A DNA stretch of 64,000 bases from contig OZ024869.1 of assembly GCA_964017185.1 (NCBI GenBank), forward strand, positions 68,914,315 through 68,978,314. The letters run 5' to 3'. Below are positions 1 to 9,469 of this stretch, one piece after another; the first letter of the stretch is position 1; the number at the start of each line of letters is the position of its first letter. The notes under the pieces are model-generated. The model did not search any database, was not told the origin of the DNA, and saw only the letters and a program-made list of their open reading frames with translations. The translations under genes and the position numbers were made by a program. The stretch comes from Rugalucina vietnamica (taxonomy: Eukaryota > Mollusca > Bivalvia > Lucinida > Lucinidae).

Positions 1-89
1 ATTGTTGTAAAGCTTTGTCACTTTGCCGACATCCCAATGGAATATATAGAGCAATGGCATTGGCAACAACTCTTGAAGCACCATTATAT

Positions 90-310
90 GAGCCACCGCA
101 TGGGAAAACAAACAATCTGCATATGCGAAAACAAAGACGCAGATCAGCTTCGCGGTAACCGCGAAGCTGATCAGCGCCTTTGTTTTCGCTACAGGAATAG
201 TACAACTCCCCAAAATGTGCAGCCTCTAGTCATCTTCTGAGGCTACGCAGCCTAGTTTGCATCAGATTTGGTCGGAAACACAAATTGTTGATATTGTCAT
301 GCAAAGGCTC
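90..310 (+). mobile_element. GAGCC MITE copy 1
   Basis: Non-autonomous DNA element starting GAGCCACCGCATGGG and ending AAAGGCTC. The 4-bp ATAT lies on both sides (86-89 and 311-314). The palindromic core carries the arms CTTCGCGGT/ACCGCGAAG. The right half is diverged and the right inverted repeat is degraded, so this is an older copy. It has no coding capacity; the 67-codon open frame across it is incidental. Confidence 0.85.
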
Positions 311-314
311 ATAT

Positions 315-841
315 ACAAATTTTCATTCACTGTAGACCAGACTGCTCTCCTATATCAAATCTTCTATATTAATATTGGCTTAAAATTCTTCAATTTTCAG
401 CTACTCGTAAACTTGCATGTATAGTTTAAACGAAAGATTTTTTTCCGATACTTTACAGTTTGGTGGCTGCTTTCCTGCCATTGGCTGCTCAGACAATACA
501 TTAGTGATAGTTTTGTAACACATCATCAATCATAAGATGATCATTTATTTATCGTGACAATAGTTGCTGCCATTGTCCTAGAAGATATGAGCAAGAAAAT
601 TTTGTCATAATTCAGACTGCATAGCCTAAAAAGATGGGCATTATACACATATTTCCAAGCGCTATGGCACATTATTCAGCAGGCAGCAAAACAAAGACAC
701 TGATCTGTCCTTAACTTTTTTCGCATAAAGAAAGTGGTGTTGTGTTTTCTTTTCAAGACATGGCTAATTTTATTAATTGAGACAATATAGTGTTGCTGAT
801 GTCCAGGAGAAACATTTTTAGAATTTAACCAATCTCCTTAT
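315..841. other. AT-rich stretch without a recognised gene
   Basis: No convincing open frame or splice-bounded exon is visible. A weak trace of the GAGCC MITE palindrome (AAAACAAAGACACTGATCTG) occurs near 690-710. Most likely old intronic sequence. Confidence 0.4.
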
Positions 842-966
842 TAACCTGGGGTTGTGGGTTCCATCCCGGCTTCCCCAGTCTTTCGGATGAGACTTTACTT
901 GAGGTTGTGCCTCTGTTTGACCATACCTGTTGGTGGGACTTTAAACACAAATCCATTAACTAACTC
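842..966 (+). mobile_element. SINE-A fragment (tRNA-headed SINE)
   Basis: Matches the body and tail of the SINE seen complete at about 51985-52135: a degenerate B-box region (GTGGGTTCCATCCC), the segment CCCCAGTCTTTCGGATGAGAC, and the tail motif TTGGTGGGACTTTAAAC. The tRNA head is mostly lost. It ends close to the left end of the Harbinger element. Confidence 0.55.
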
Positions 967-1761
967 TTCAATGTCATTATGAGCATCTTAAGTCCAATTC
1001 GCATGCGCAAAAAATACACGCGTGTAAATATACTCCGGTGTGTATTTATACTCCGGTGTGCAAATCAACCTGAGAGTAAATTTAAATTGCGTTCGCATGG
1101 GTTTTATCGCCAGGAGTATTTTTGTAGGTAAATTTATCATTTCTGGATTAAAACCTGTTCATTTAAGTTTTCTGTATTCGCAAAACAAGAAGAGGCTGCT
1201 TCAAGGTTAGCCTTGCCCAAGGCTTAGAAATAAAGAAAAACGCCTTTCGTAATTTTCATTTTTTTTTTAATTTCTGCGGCTAGTCTAGTCTATAGAAGGG
1301 GCTCGATTTCTAAAACTCAGCCAAGATGATTGCAGAAAAATTCATTGATAGACTAGCTTAGAGACTCTAGAAATTTCAATATAGAGAAAATAATAAAAAT
1401 GAAAACAATAATCATATGACATAAATATGTTTTACAGACTAGTAGCTAGTCTACTTCAAGGTGTTCATGTAGACTTTGGCAGCAGAGGGGAATCATGAAA
1501 TGGTCAGGCATAACCTTAGCAGTTATACAGTTCCCTTTTTTCATCCTTTTACAAGGAATTACTGTTAAAATGCCCCAAGAATCCTAACCAAGAATGATGA
1601 AGAAATAGTGTGGCTGTTTGCACTCCATATGATCTAAAATGTTATGAATGGCAATAAACTCTTATTTAGCAACAATGTCCACAGTTTCAGCAACTGTCAT
1701 ATAATCAGGTAGGAACAAAAAATGTGAAAATTCATTTTCTAAAAGCAGAATATTGACTTGA

Positions 1762-1934
1762 AATAAAAATACTCATGGGTAAATTTTACTTTGCGTTCGC
1801 ATGGGACATAATAGTAAATTTACACGCTTGTATTTGTAAAAATAAAATTTGCATCTGGTCAGACCCAGGAGTAAATTTACCCATATGTAAATATACTCCG
1901 GTGTGTATTTGCGTTCGCATGCGCCATTTACTTA
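1762..1934 (+). repeat. Right subterminal block of the outer Harbinger element
   Basis: About 175 bp nearly identical in direct orientation to 8347-8520. Both contain CATCTGGTCAGACCCAGGAG and end in CATTTACTTA. In the inner element this block runs straight into the right terminal repeat (CCCCGAGTAAAATTTG). In the outer one it is cut from its terminal repeat by the insertion, which fixes the insertion point at the TTA. Confidence 0.85.
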
Positions 1935-2109
1935 AGTCCAATTCGCATGCGCAAAAAATACACGCGTGTAAATATACTCCGGTGTGTATTTATACTCCGG
2001 TGTGCAAATCAACCTGAGAGTAAATTTAAATTGCGTTCGCATGGGTTTTATCACCTGGAGTATTTTTGTAGGTAAATATCATTTCTGGATTAAATCTTGA
2101 TCAGTGAAG

Positions 2110-3281
2110 ATGTCAACATATTTTGATTTTTTGCGTTTGCAAAACAAGAAGAAGCTGCTGCAAGGAATTGTTGTAGGGCTGACACTGGGATTATCATATG
2201 AAAAGGAGATATGGAAAAGGGATTCATCCTCCCATTGGTGGGAAAGAATTGTCCTTGAAACTTTCACGGAAGAACAGTGGATTGAGAACTTTCGAATGAA
2301 GAGAGAAACATTTGAATTTGTTTGTTCAAAATTAGAACCCACACTGTCAGCAGACGAGAAACATGTGAGAAAACCTCTGGATGTTAAAACACAGGTTGCC
2401 GTGGCACTCTACTGGCTAGCCTCTTCAGCAGAATATCCGACAGTTGGAAATTTATTTGGAATCGGTACATCAACAGTTCACGAATGTGTTCATGATGTCT
2501 GCAATGCTTTGGTGGAATGCTTGTTAGATGACTATGTGCGTTTCCCAAAAGATGATGACTTAAAAGATGTTGTTGCTGGGTACGAGGAACGCTGGGGGTT
2601 TCCTAACTGTGGAGGGGCCATTGATGGCACCCACCTATCAGAGCACCTCAGAATGCTCATGGGGACTATGTGAATAGGAAGGGATTCTATTCTCTGATTA
2701 TGCAGGCTGTATGTGACTATAAGTACATATTCAGAGATATTAATATTGGCTGGCCTGGTCGTGTTCATGATGCAAGAGTGCTTGCGAATTCAGACATCTT
2801 CTTGAAAGGAGAAACTGGTGCTTTGTTTCCTTCCTGGTGTAAACGGTTGCAGTTGCCAGATAAGGAAGTGTCTCTCCCAATTGTACTCATTGGAGACCCA
2901 GCATATCCTCTGAGACCTTGGCTCTTAAGGCCATATTCCAACAGAGGTCAGCTGTCTGTTGTGCAACAGGCTTTCAATTACAGATTAAGTAGAGCAAGGA
3001 TGACAATAGAAAATTCATTTGGAAGGCTAAAAGGGCGTTGGAGATGCTTGCAATATCGTTTGGATGTGGATACATCTTTTGCTTGTACAGTAATTGCTGC
3101 TTGCGTAATTTTGCACAATGTTTGTGAAATCCATAACGAGGGATACAATGAGGACTGGTTGAATGTAGTGGAGGCTAACGCTGATATGGTGGACAGAGAG
3201 GATGGTCATGCTGAAGCTGCCCAAGATGCTAAAAGACTTAGAGATGACATTGCAAGTGCGTTTGCAAATAATGTTATATAA
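2110..3281 (+). pseudogene. HARBI1-like PIF/Harbinger DDE transposase, one frameshift
   Basis: DDE-superfamily nuclease related to HARBI1 (DDE_Tnp_4 type), expected to cut and paste the element with its Myb-like partner. I start at the ATG at 2110. The N-terminal half holds a helical region (residues about 80-130, VKTQVAVALYWLASS then GIGTSTVHECVHDV) of the helix-turn-helix kind. The catalytic acidic residues are visible: D in GGAIDGTH, D in IGDPAYPLRPWLL, and E in ARMTIENSFGRLKGRW. The family motif NRKGFYS follows the first D, and GWPGRVHDARV comes later. The frame changes immediately after IDGTH, near 2635: a loss of 1 or 4 bases relative to the usual THxxIRAP spacing. The two open halves otherwise abut without a gap. 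The summed length of about 390 residues is normal for the family. A sequencing error cannot be excluded. Confidence 0.9.
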
Positions 3282-3630
3282 ATCATGAGAACAACCATGA
3301 TATTAACTTATATTGATTGCATTCTGAATGGTGAACAGAGACTGCAAAGAACCTTGCTACTATATAAAAAGGGGAAATTAAAATAGCTATATGAATCTGC
3401 TCCAAAGACATTTATAATCCAGCTTATTTGATATCTTTACATTTCACCAAAATCATGAAAAGTGTTGATAGGCCACAAACCCCAAAATCAATCAATATGA
3501 ATGTAATTTACTGCCAAAAAGAATTATTTGAATCTGCACATTTATTGCATTATTTTCATATTTGATATATGAATAGTGAATTGTGTTGTCTTCTTTATTT
3601 AAGCTCGCCAGAACCATCAGGCTGTCAAGG
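3282..3630. other. Transposon interior, non-coding
   Basis: AT-rich sequence downstream of the transposase stop. I see no open frame of note and no clear repeat. It may contain the 3' untranslated region and polyadenylation signal of the transposase gene. Confidence 0.4.
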
Positions 3631-3897
3631 TTAACTTATAGTATAGCATTACACTGGCATCTGTCTGCCCGTCAGTCTGTCTGTCTGTCTGTCTCTGTCT
3701 GTTGTCATGACTCTCAAAGTGAACTTATAGTATAGCAATGCTCTGGCATCTGTCCGTTCGTCCGTTCATCTGTCTGTCTGTCATGACTCTCAAGGTGAAC
3801 TTAAAGTATAGCAATGCTCTGGCATTTGTCCATGTGTCTGTCTGTCTATCTGCCATTGGCTGTCTAGGGGAACTTATAGTATAGCAATGCTCTGGCA

Positions 3898-3953
<56 letters not shown>

Positions 3954-4035
3954 AGTGAACTTAACATATAACAATACCCTAGCATATGTCAACCTGTCTG
4001 TCATCATTCTGCCTGTCTGTCTGTCCACCATTTTC
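3631..4035 (+). repeat. Degenerate tandem satellite with embedded (TCTG)n microsatellite
   Basis: Five or so units of about 72-90 bp share GAACTTATAGTATAGCAATG then CTCTGGCATCTGTC, each followed by a stretch of TCTG repeats. The longest uninterrupted microsatellite tract lies at about 3898-3951. Unit length varies because the microsatellite part expands and contracts. Reading frames across it are repeat artefacts. Confidence 0.8.
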
Positions 4036-4295
4036 AAAGGTCTTGTCCTCTGAAACTGCTTGGCTGTTGAAAGAGAAATATGCAACATCCATTGAAGAAA
4101 GTTGGTTCATAAAATGTAGGGCATTATATGCACATGGCCACCATGCTTACAAATGCTTAGAACTATACATCATCATCCCCAGAACCAGTGTATTGATGTT
4201 TAAGAAAAAACATAAAAGGTTCCCCGATCCAAATGATGCACCAACAAGATGCACCATGTCCAACTTGGTACCAGTTTGTGTTCCTGAACAAAATT

Positions 4296-4412
4296 GCTGT
4301 TGAGGCAGGTTCAATCATGGGCTTCTCCAGTCCATCGGATGGGACTATAAACCGAGGTCTCTTCTCCATATGACCTTAGCTGTTGGTGGGACATTAAACC
4401 CCAATCAATCAA
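4296..4412 (+). mobile_element. SINE-A fragment
   Basis: Shares GGGCTTCTCCAGTCCATCGG, ATGGGACTATAAACCGAGG and the tail TTGGTGGGACATTAAACCCCAATCAATCAACC with the copy at about 51985-52135. The tRNA-like head is partly missing. It lies inside the inner Harbinger element and so is probably younger than that element. Confidence 0.7.
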
Positions 4413-4787
4413 CCATCATTATTTTCTTGCTAAATCTTTCCTGTTTTTTGTTTTAATGCTTTACTTCCATGGTCTACAGCTAATGTAATGTCGGTATGGT
4501 CATTGGTGAGATACTGTTAATTCAGAAATTTTCACCTAACTTTTATTTGGAGATTTTTCTAGTGTTGAATTATTAGTAAGTTCTTTCTTAATTTAGCAAT
4601 GGATACATGAACAGTCTATAAAGCTTGTAGTAATTCTTTACTAGCAAGAATATTTAATTTGCAAGGCAACCAATTCCCAAATATTAGGAAAAAAATAGTT
4701 TTCAAGAAAATTTCTGAGCTTACAGTATCATAGCCATATCATAAAGTTTGTCTGAAGAAAGTAGAGTGATGGTTCTACTTATGTAGC

Positions 4788-4872
4788 AAAAAACAAAGGT
4801 GCTGATCAGCAGTGAAGATCAGCAGTGAATTTACTGTGCAGCTGATTTGCTTCTTTGTTTTTGCATATGTGA
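4788..4872 (-). mobile_element. GAGCC MITE fragment (palindrome core only)
   Basis: Contains AAACAAAGGTGCTGATCAGC and, facing it, GCTGATTTGCTTCTTTGTTTTTGC: the two diverged arms of the MITE palindrome. Neither terminal inverted repeat is recognisable. Confidence 0.5.
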
Positions 4873-4880
4873 AAAATCAG

Positions 4881-5025
4881 TAACCTAATGTCTCTTCAGA
4901 ATCTGGATCGAGAGACTATGGGTTCAAACCACAGCTTTGGTGTGTTCTTGAGCGAGACACATTAATTCCCTAATGGATCCATTCAGCCATGATTGAGAAA
5001 ATGTTGACTGGGATGTTACATATAT
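4881..5025 (+). mobile_element. SINE-B fragment
   Basis: Resembles the tRNA-headed SINE at 8090-8290: a degraded B-box-like ATGGGTTCAAACC, the segment TTCTTGAGCGAGACACATTAA, and the tail AAAATGTTGACTGGGATGTTA. Old and incomplete. Confidence 0.5.
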
Positions 5026-5827
5026 AATGTTCATATCCTTGATTCTGATTGGCTTTCGTTAAGTCAGTATGGCTAGTAGCTTGAAATAAAAATGATTTGC
5101 AGGTTTATATTTGATAGCTCATCCAACCTGTCATGACTAAACTTGTTGAATGGGACATAAAAACCACACAATTGACAAAAAGCAATGGAAGTAATGAATG
5201 AACAATTTTTGACCCTCAGTTTTTCTTTTAAATGATAAAGTCAAACGAACAGTAATAAACCAAAAATTTATTTAAGTCTGGAATAAAACTAATTAAATGT
5301 GTGTACTGAAAAAAATGTCTGCTTCAGACAGATGACAACAAAATCAGAAGCTATTCATGTTGTTATTAACGTCTAGTTTACTATGGAGTACCCAGATCAG
5401 CCTTCCTGGATATGGAAACAAGATTTACCTATTGTGTTTTTACACTCTTAAGGCCTGGTCACTCATAAGCAAAAGTTTCTTTGAAATAGATTTTGGTTGA
5501 ATTGTGAAAATGAGTTCTTGTTTCTCTGATTTACTGCTTTATGTCCCAGTCAACAGGTGGCCATGTTGGGATGCTATCGGTTGACTGGGAAGTAAAACAA
5601 TCAATCAATCAAATAACAACTCCTTTTGGCAATTAAATGAATGCCTACATTGGGGAGCTTTTGCTTGTATATGACAAGGCCTTTAATAATAAACGTAATC
5701 AGTTTTCAATTTCATGTCTCATAAGACTTCTTGTCTTTATGATGTCCCATTATGAAAAAACACAACCCTTCTGTGTAATAATAATAAAAAAAAAATAATT
5801 CAACTCTGTTTCAAATCACATTGAAGT
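5026..5827. other. Transposon interior between the two Harbinger genes
   Basis: No gene recognised. A short piece near 5537-5618 (TATGTCCCAGTCAACAGG, then GGCCATGTTGGGATG) is shared with the dispersed CAGTCAACAGCTATGGTC repeat found at 39.2, 51.3 and 58.3 kb. Confidence 0.4.
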
Positions 5828-6044
5828 TCACAGGCTCATGATATCAATTTCTTCATTCGTTGAATTTCCAAGGTAGCTTTCCTGGGAGTCTGTCAGGTAA
5901 GTGGTTGTCGTAGAGGTCTGTGACTGATAAGGACTGTCAGATATCAGTGGCTGATTACTACAGGTGGATGTCTGTTGCTGGTAAATGTTTGCATTCTCGG
6001 ATGGCTGGCCATTTTCGTTGACCCATGACCGAGGCTGGAATGAT

Positions 6045-6515
6045 GTCTGAGGCTGGAAATTAGCACTGGCAGATGTCTGAGGCTGGAAATTAGCAATAGC
6101 TGATGTCTGAGGCTGGAAATCGATGTTGGCTGATGTCTGAGGCTGGAAATCGATGTTGGCCGATGTCTGAGGCTGGAAATTAGCAATAGCTGATGTCTGA
6201 GGCTGGAAATTAGCATTTGCCGATGTCTGAGGCTGGAAAGCATTGGCCGATGTCTGAGGCTGGAAATTAGCATTGGTCGATGTCTGAGGCTGGAAATTAG
6301 CATTTGCCGATGTCTGAGGCTGGAAATTAGCATTGGCCGATGTCTGAGGCTGGAAATTAGCATTGGTCGATGTCTGAGGCTGGAAATTAGCATTGGTCGA
6401 TGTCTGAGGCTGGAAATTAGCATTGGTCGATGTCTGAGGCTGGAAATTAGCATGGGCTGATGTCTGAGGCTGGAAATAAGCATTGGCCAATGTCTGAGGC
6501 TGGAACAAAGTGCTG
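6045..6515 (-). repeat. 30-bp coding minisatellite in the accessory gene
   Basis: About 15 direct units of 30 bp (GATGTCTGAGGCTGGAAATT plus a variable decamer on the plus strand). They encode FQPQTSANAN on the minus strand, and one unit is 27 bp, so length changes keep the frame. Neighbouring units near 6100-6210 are identical in pairs, a sign of recent slippage or unequal exchange. The opposite strand is also open but has no independent support. Confidence 0.9.
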
Positions 6516-6818
6516 GCCGATGCCTGAGGTGGAAAATTAGTGTTGAGATGTCCTTGTGAATTAGATATCATATTCATCATCATTTGCATCATATCAAACT
6601 GATGCTTTCTTTCTTCACGTTTCTGTCTCTCCTCTGACTCTAATTTTGCTTTTTCAAACTCAAGCCTTTTCTTCTCAATGTCAAGTTTTTCCTTTTGAAG
6701 ATCTGCAAACTTTCCTTCAGTTTTTTCATTTGAACTACTAAAACCCTCCATGACTGAACCAAGAGCAATTTCTAGGCGACTTTTTCTCATTTTTCGTTTC
6801 ACCCTTGACTCCTTTTGA

Positions 6819-6912
6819 TAACTTGGGTTCTTAGTTTTATCTGTCTCATCCTTTGGGTTCTTGGCTTTATCTGTCTCATCCTTTGGGTTCTTGGCTTTAT
6901 CTGTCTCATCTT
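6819..6912 (-). repeat. 30-bp coding tandem repeat (NPKDETDKAK)
   Basis: Three direct units of GGGTTCTTGGCTTTATCTGT plus CTCATCCTTT, in frame in the accessory gene and lysine/aspartate rich. It is separate from the decapeptide array. Confidence 0.85.
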
Positions 6913-7465
6913 TTTTCTTTACTTTCAAGTTTTCAGCAGTAGCATCATTAGCTTTATTCTTGTCATCTTCTACACTCTCTTTTTCTTCTGCCTCATCCAT
7001 ATCATTGCCATCACTTTTTTCATTCCCCTCTGTCAGTTTATCTTGTTCATTCTCATTCTCTGAATCACTCATATCACTGTCTGAAGACTGTGCCTTTCTC
7101 TTAGCAGATTCTATGACTATTACTGGCTCTGAAGCAGGACGGGTTCCAAGAATCATATCTAACTTATCATAGAATTTACATGTTATTCTTCCTTTTCCAC
7201 TCTTATTTAGAGCATTTTTGCATTTCCTGTAACTTCTCCTCAAGGTATGCATCCGTGTTTTACACTATTCTGATGTCTTCTTGTAACCATTTTCTTTCAT
7301 GTCATTTGACACAGAAACATAAATTTTCTGACAGCTGACTTTCCCATCTTCCAACTGTTCTTCAATATTTTTATCCATCCAAATATTCAAAAGACATTCA
7401 GTTTCCTCATCTGACCAGGCGGCTCCCCTTCCTTTGGAGTTTTCCCCTTTACAACTTTTTGACAT

Positions 7466-8015
7466 TTTTTACACTATATTTCAGGTCTTGCAGCTTTAAA
7501 CTGAGAGTATATGATGATATCTGATTTTGAGGGAAGTATTTTTTTCAGGTTGTAAACAGATTATCATTTGAGCTTCATTATAAAAAAAAAAACCTGTCTT
7601 CAGTGCTTTCGACCAGGTCCGACACAAACAAGGCTATCCAATCACAAAAAAAAAAAATGGCTATCTGCTAGACTTAAAAATTTACTTCAAAATTTGGAAA
7701 AAGAAGCTCTACCTTAAATACGTGCTGGTCAGCTATTTAGTTATATACTGGTTTAGGCATTGCAGAAAGTAGATTTTTCATGGCACAGCCCATTTATTAT
7801 ATCATGTATTTGGGTAATCAGTTTTGAAAATAAATCAATCTAACAAAAGTGTCAGTAGCCAATTCATGAAAATAACTGTGAATTGATGACATAAGGTCAC
7901 ATTCTGCTTTCACAAGAAAATGGGAATACAAAACAACACAAAAGAATTAAAATGAAATAACTGCAATAAAAAAAGATAATAGAAATCAGACTAATGAGAC
8001 TACACTTGTTTTCAT
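7466..8015. other. Transposon interior upstream of the accessory gene
   Basis: Should contain the promoter of the minus-strand Myb-like gene, but I see no diagnostic element. A short diverged piece near 7603-7640 (GCTTTCGACCAGGTCCGACA) matches the right half of the GAGCC MITE. Confidence 0.4.
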
Positions 8016-8064
8016 CTCTCTCTCTCTCTCCCTCTCTCTCTCTCCCTCTCTCTCTCTCTATCCA
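8016..8064 (+). repeat. (TC)n microsatellite running into (ATCC)n
   Basis: About 45 bp of CT/TC dinucleotides with a few CCC interruptions, then ATCCATCCATC. It lies directly 5' of the SINE at 8090. Confidence 0.85.
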
Positions 8065-8089
8065 TCCATCAATCCAAAAGCTAGATATT

Positions 8090-8292
8090 CAGGGAGCGTG
8101 GTGTTGTGGTAGAGCGTCAGACTCCGAATCGAGGGGTCCTGTGTTCGATCCCCACAGGCATCACCGCACTGTGTCCTTGAGCAAGACCATTAACTCCTTA
8201 TATGGTACTTATTAAAACCAGGAAGAATTGGCTCTGTCCAGACATGACTGAAAAATTGTTGACAGGGATTTTAAGCCTCAATACAATACAAT
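8090..8292 (+). mobile_element. SINE-B, tRNA-derived, nearly complete
   Basis: The head has an A-box-like TTGTGGTAGAGCGTC and a good B box GTTCGATCCCC at tRNA-like spacing, so it derives from a tRNA and would have an internal Pol III promoter. The body includes TGTCCTTGAGCAAGACCATT, CAGGAAGAATTGG and CATGACTGAAAAATTGTTGAC. It ends in (CAATA)n. The same body recurs at 47.6, 58.95, 59.65 and 63.0 kb. It is not a functional tRNA: the acceptor stem is not formed. Confidence 0.8.
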
Positions 8293-8346
8293 ACAATACT
8301 GAATGCATATTCTATTAGCAGATTCTGCAACCAAATTATTAATTAG

Positions 8347-8588
8347 AAATAAAAATACTCATGGGTAAATTTACTTTGCGTTCGCATGGGACATAATAGT
8401 AAAATTTACACGTGTGTATTTGTAAAAATAAAATTTGCATCTGGTCAGACCCAGGAGTTAATTTACCTATAGGTAAATATACTCCGGTGTGTATTTGCGT
8501 TCGCATGCACCATTTACTTACCCCGAGTAAAATTTGCACACCGGAGTATATTTACACGCGTGTATTTTTGGCGCATGCGAATTGGACT
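8347..8588 (+). repeat. Right subterminal and terminal repeat of the inner Harbinger element
   Basis: The direct copy of the block at 1762-1934 is followed without break by the 68-bp right end (CCCCGAGTAAAATTTGCACA to GAATTGGACT). That end is repeated at 8592-8659 as the right end of the outer element, differing at one visible base (CACGCGTG against CACGTGTG). Confidence 0.88.
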
Positions 8589-8662
8589 TTACCCCGAGTA
8601 AAATTTGCACACCGGAGTATATTTACACGTGTGTATTTTTGGCGCATGCGAATTGGACTTTA

Positions 8663-8698
8663 ATCATTCAACAAAGTTGACAAAACCAGGTTTTTTAC
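8663..8698 (-). other. Start of the intron after the BTB exon
   Basis: Only 36 bp of intron (beginning GTAAAAAACC) separate the exon from the target duplication of the Harbinger element, so the transposon lies almost on the splice donor. The donor itself is intact. Confidence 0.8.
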
Positions 8699-9021
8699 CT
8701 GTATAAGCAAAGTTGACAATGGCTGCCAAAGCATCTGGATCCACGTCCTTCATCTTTATCTCCTCCATTGTCGCTTCTCGGACATCATTAGTAAACATCG
8801 CCGCAAAGTAATCCGAAGCCGCACTCAGTACTAGTCTATGTGCTGGCAGTCTCCGTTGCCCTGCAACCAGTACGACATCACAGAGGGATCGTTTGTTGAC
8901 GTAAGCCTCCATTTTCTTCATCATTCGTTCGGCGTGGTTCATGGAATGAAAAGCATCGCCGAGGTCCTCCATCTTGGTGTTATTGAATGATGACGCTGCA
9001 TAGGTATGGTGGACCAAATAC
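8699..9021 (-). CDS. KLHL4/KLHL5-like gene, exon with first part of the BTB domain
   Basis: Internal exon of a Kelch-like protein, a substrate adaptor for Cullin-3 ubiquitin ligases. The peptide runs YLVHHTYAASSFNNTK, a linker, then SMNHAERMMKKMEAYV, LCDVVLVAGQRRLPAHRLVL, SAASDYFAAMFTNDVREATM, and ends AIVNFAYTG. The NHAE helix plus CDVxLxAGxRRxPAHRLVLS and DYFAAMFTNDVREA are, among families I know, closest to KLHL1, KLHL4 and KLHL5. The acceptor TATTTTCAG precedes GTATTTGG and the donor is CAG|GTAAAA. The exon is 323 bp and begins with the third base of a codon (phase 2). The rest of BTB, BACK and the Kelch repeats are not in the window; the next exon must lie left of base 1. The open frame continues past both splice sites but loses similarity there. 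Confidence 0.9.
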
Positions 9022-9268
9022 CTGAAAATAGACAATATGTTTTTTTGAAATATGGCTTAATGTGCAGGGTTCAAACTAGCCAAAGTCTTGTCTCTCCCCA
9101 AGAAAATTTGGGAGAAGTTTTTACTTGAATTAAAGGTTTGCCTATATATTCTATATATTTTCTCTTCTCCCTAAACTGAAAAAAGGAAGAAGTTTGTTCA
9201 TGTAGGGAGACTATTTTCCCTAATCGCCGTGTAGGCTATTCTCTGATGCGTCCTATTAAAACAAATTT

Positions 9269-9390
9269 TCTGTCATGTTGGGACAGTGCCATCACTTCTT
9301 GGGAGCTAAACTAGTAATGTGGGGAGTAAATTGTCTTGCTCATTGACAATGTTTTGAAATCTCAACCCCTAGATCCAGTCATGAGTCAGT
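9269..9390 (-). mobile_element. SINE-B-like degenerate fragment
   Basis: Contains TGTCATGTTGGGACAGTGCC, a shortened GGAGCTAAACTAGTAATGTG, and TCTTGCTCATTGACAATG, the reverse complement of the SINE-B body. Heavily diverged, with no tRNA head. Confidence 0.45.
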
Positions 9391-9469
9391 CATTGAGCTA
9401 CAGATTTCACCTGCAAAAAATTGACCCATATAAATTATGATGAATGAACTTGTCCATCATTATTATTTG

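Larger units (their letters stand above)
5828..7465 (-). pseudogene. Harbinger accessory protein (Myb/SANT-like) with one premature stop
   Basis: Second gene of the transposon, expected to bind DNA and assist the transposase. The frame runs 545 codons from ATG at 7465 to a stop at 5828 and is broken once, by TAG at codon 67 (GYKKTSE-stop-CKTR). Family members usually read QC there, so a single CAG-to-TAG change fits. Residues about 12-105 form the Myb/SANT-like domain: WSDEETECLLNIW, then LRRSYRKCKNALNKSG, and FYDKLDMILGTRP. Then come an acidic D/E/N-rich stretch, three NPKDETDKAK repeats, a highly charged probable coiled coil (EKLDIEKKRLEFEKAKLESE), and about 15 copies of a Q/N-rich decapeptide (FQPQTSANAN). 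Domain order is as expected, but the decapeptide expansion is unusual. Confidence 0.82.
1935..8588. mobile_element. Inner PIF/Harbinger transposon with both genes
   Basis: Starts AGTCCAATTCGC, ends GCGAATTGGACT, and is flanked by TTA on both sides (1932-1934, 8589-8591). The duplicated TTA belongs to the outer element. It carries a HARBI1-type transposase on the plus strand and a Myb/SANT-like gene on the minus strand, convergent, the usual two-gene content of the superfamily. At 6.65 kb it is long because other repeats sit between and beyond the genes: a tetranucleotide satellite, SINE pieces and a MITE fragment. Each gene has one visible lesion. The element is likely to have been active recently, but this copy cannot express either protein intact as sequenced. 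Confidence 0.88.
991..8659. mobile_element. Outer PIF/Harbinger element (deleted derivative) carrying a nested relative
   Basis: The left end AGTCCAATTCGCATGCGC and right end GCGCATGCGAATTGGACT are inverted repeats flanked by TTA (988-990, 8660-8662), the 3-bp target duplication typical of PIF/Harbinger. Its own sequence is only 991-1934 plus 8592-8659, about 1.0 kb. Its left part still resembles the start of the transposase gene of the inner element (AAAACAAGAAGAGGCTGCTTC near 1181 against AAAACAAGAAGAAGCTGCTG near 2141). It is therefore an internally deleted copy of the same family. Everything from 1935 to 8591 is a second element inserted at a TTA just inside its right end. Confidence 0.85.

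Noticed and set aside
3725-3985. 86-codon minus-strand frame with DRQTDRQT repeats
   Set aside because: Reading of the (TCTG)n microsatellite.
5944-6483. 179-codon frame (MLISSLRHRP repeats) inside the accessory gene
   Set aside because: A shadow of the 30-bp coding minisatellite in another frame of the same strand. The FQPQTSANAN frame is the one continuous with the Myb-like domain and coiled coil.
6815-7172. Hydrophobic plus-strand open frames, possibly membrane proteins
   Set aside because: Antisense to the acidic, lysine-rich part of the accessory gene. Complement of GAT/GAA/AAA codons reads as I/F/L, which mimics membrane segments.
8093-8160. Possible tRNA gene (GGTAGAGCG and GTTCGATCCCC boxes)
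   Set aside because: The boxes are good but the acceptor stem is not formed and the sequence continues into a body shared with several other loci, so it is a SINE head.
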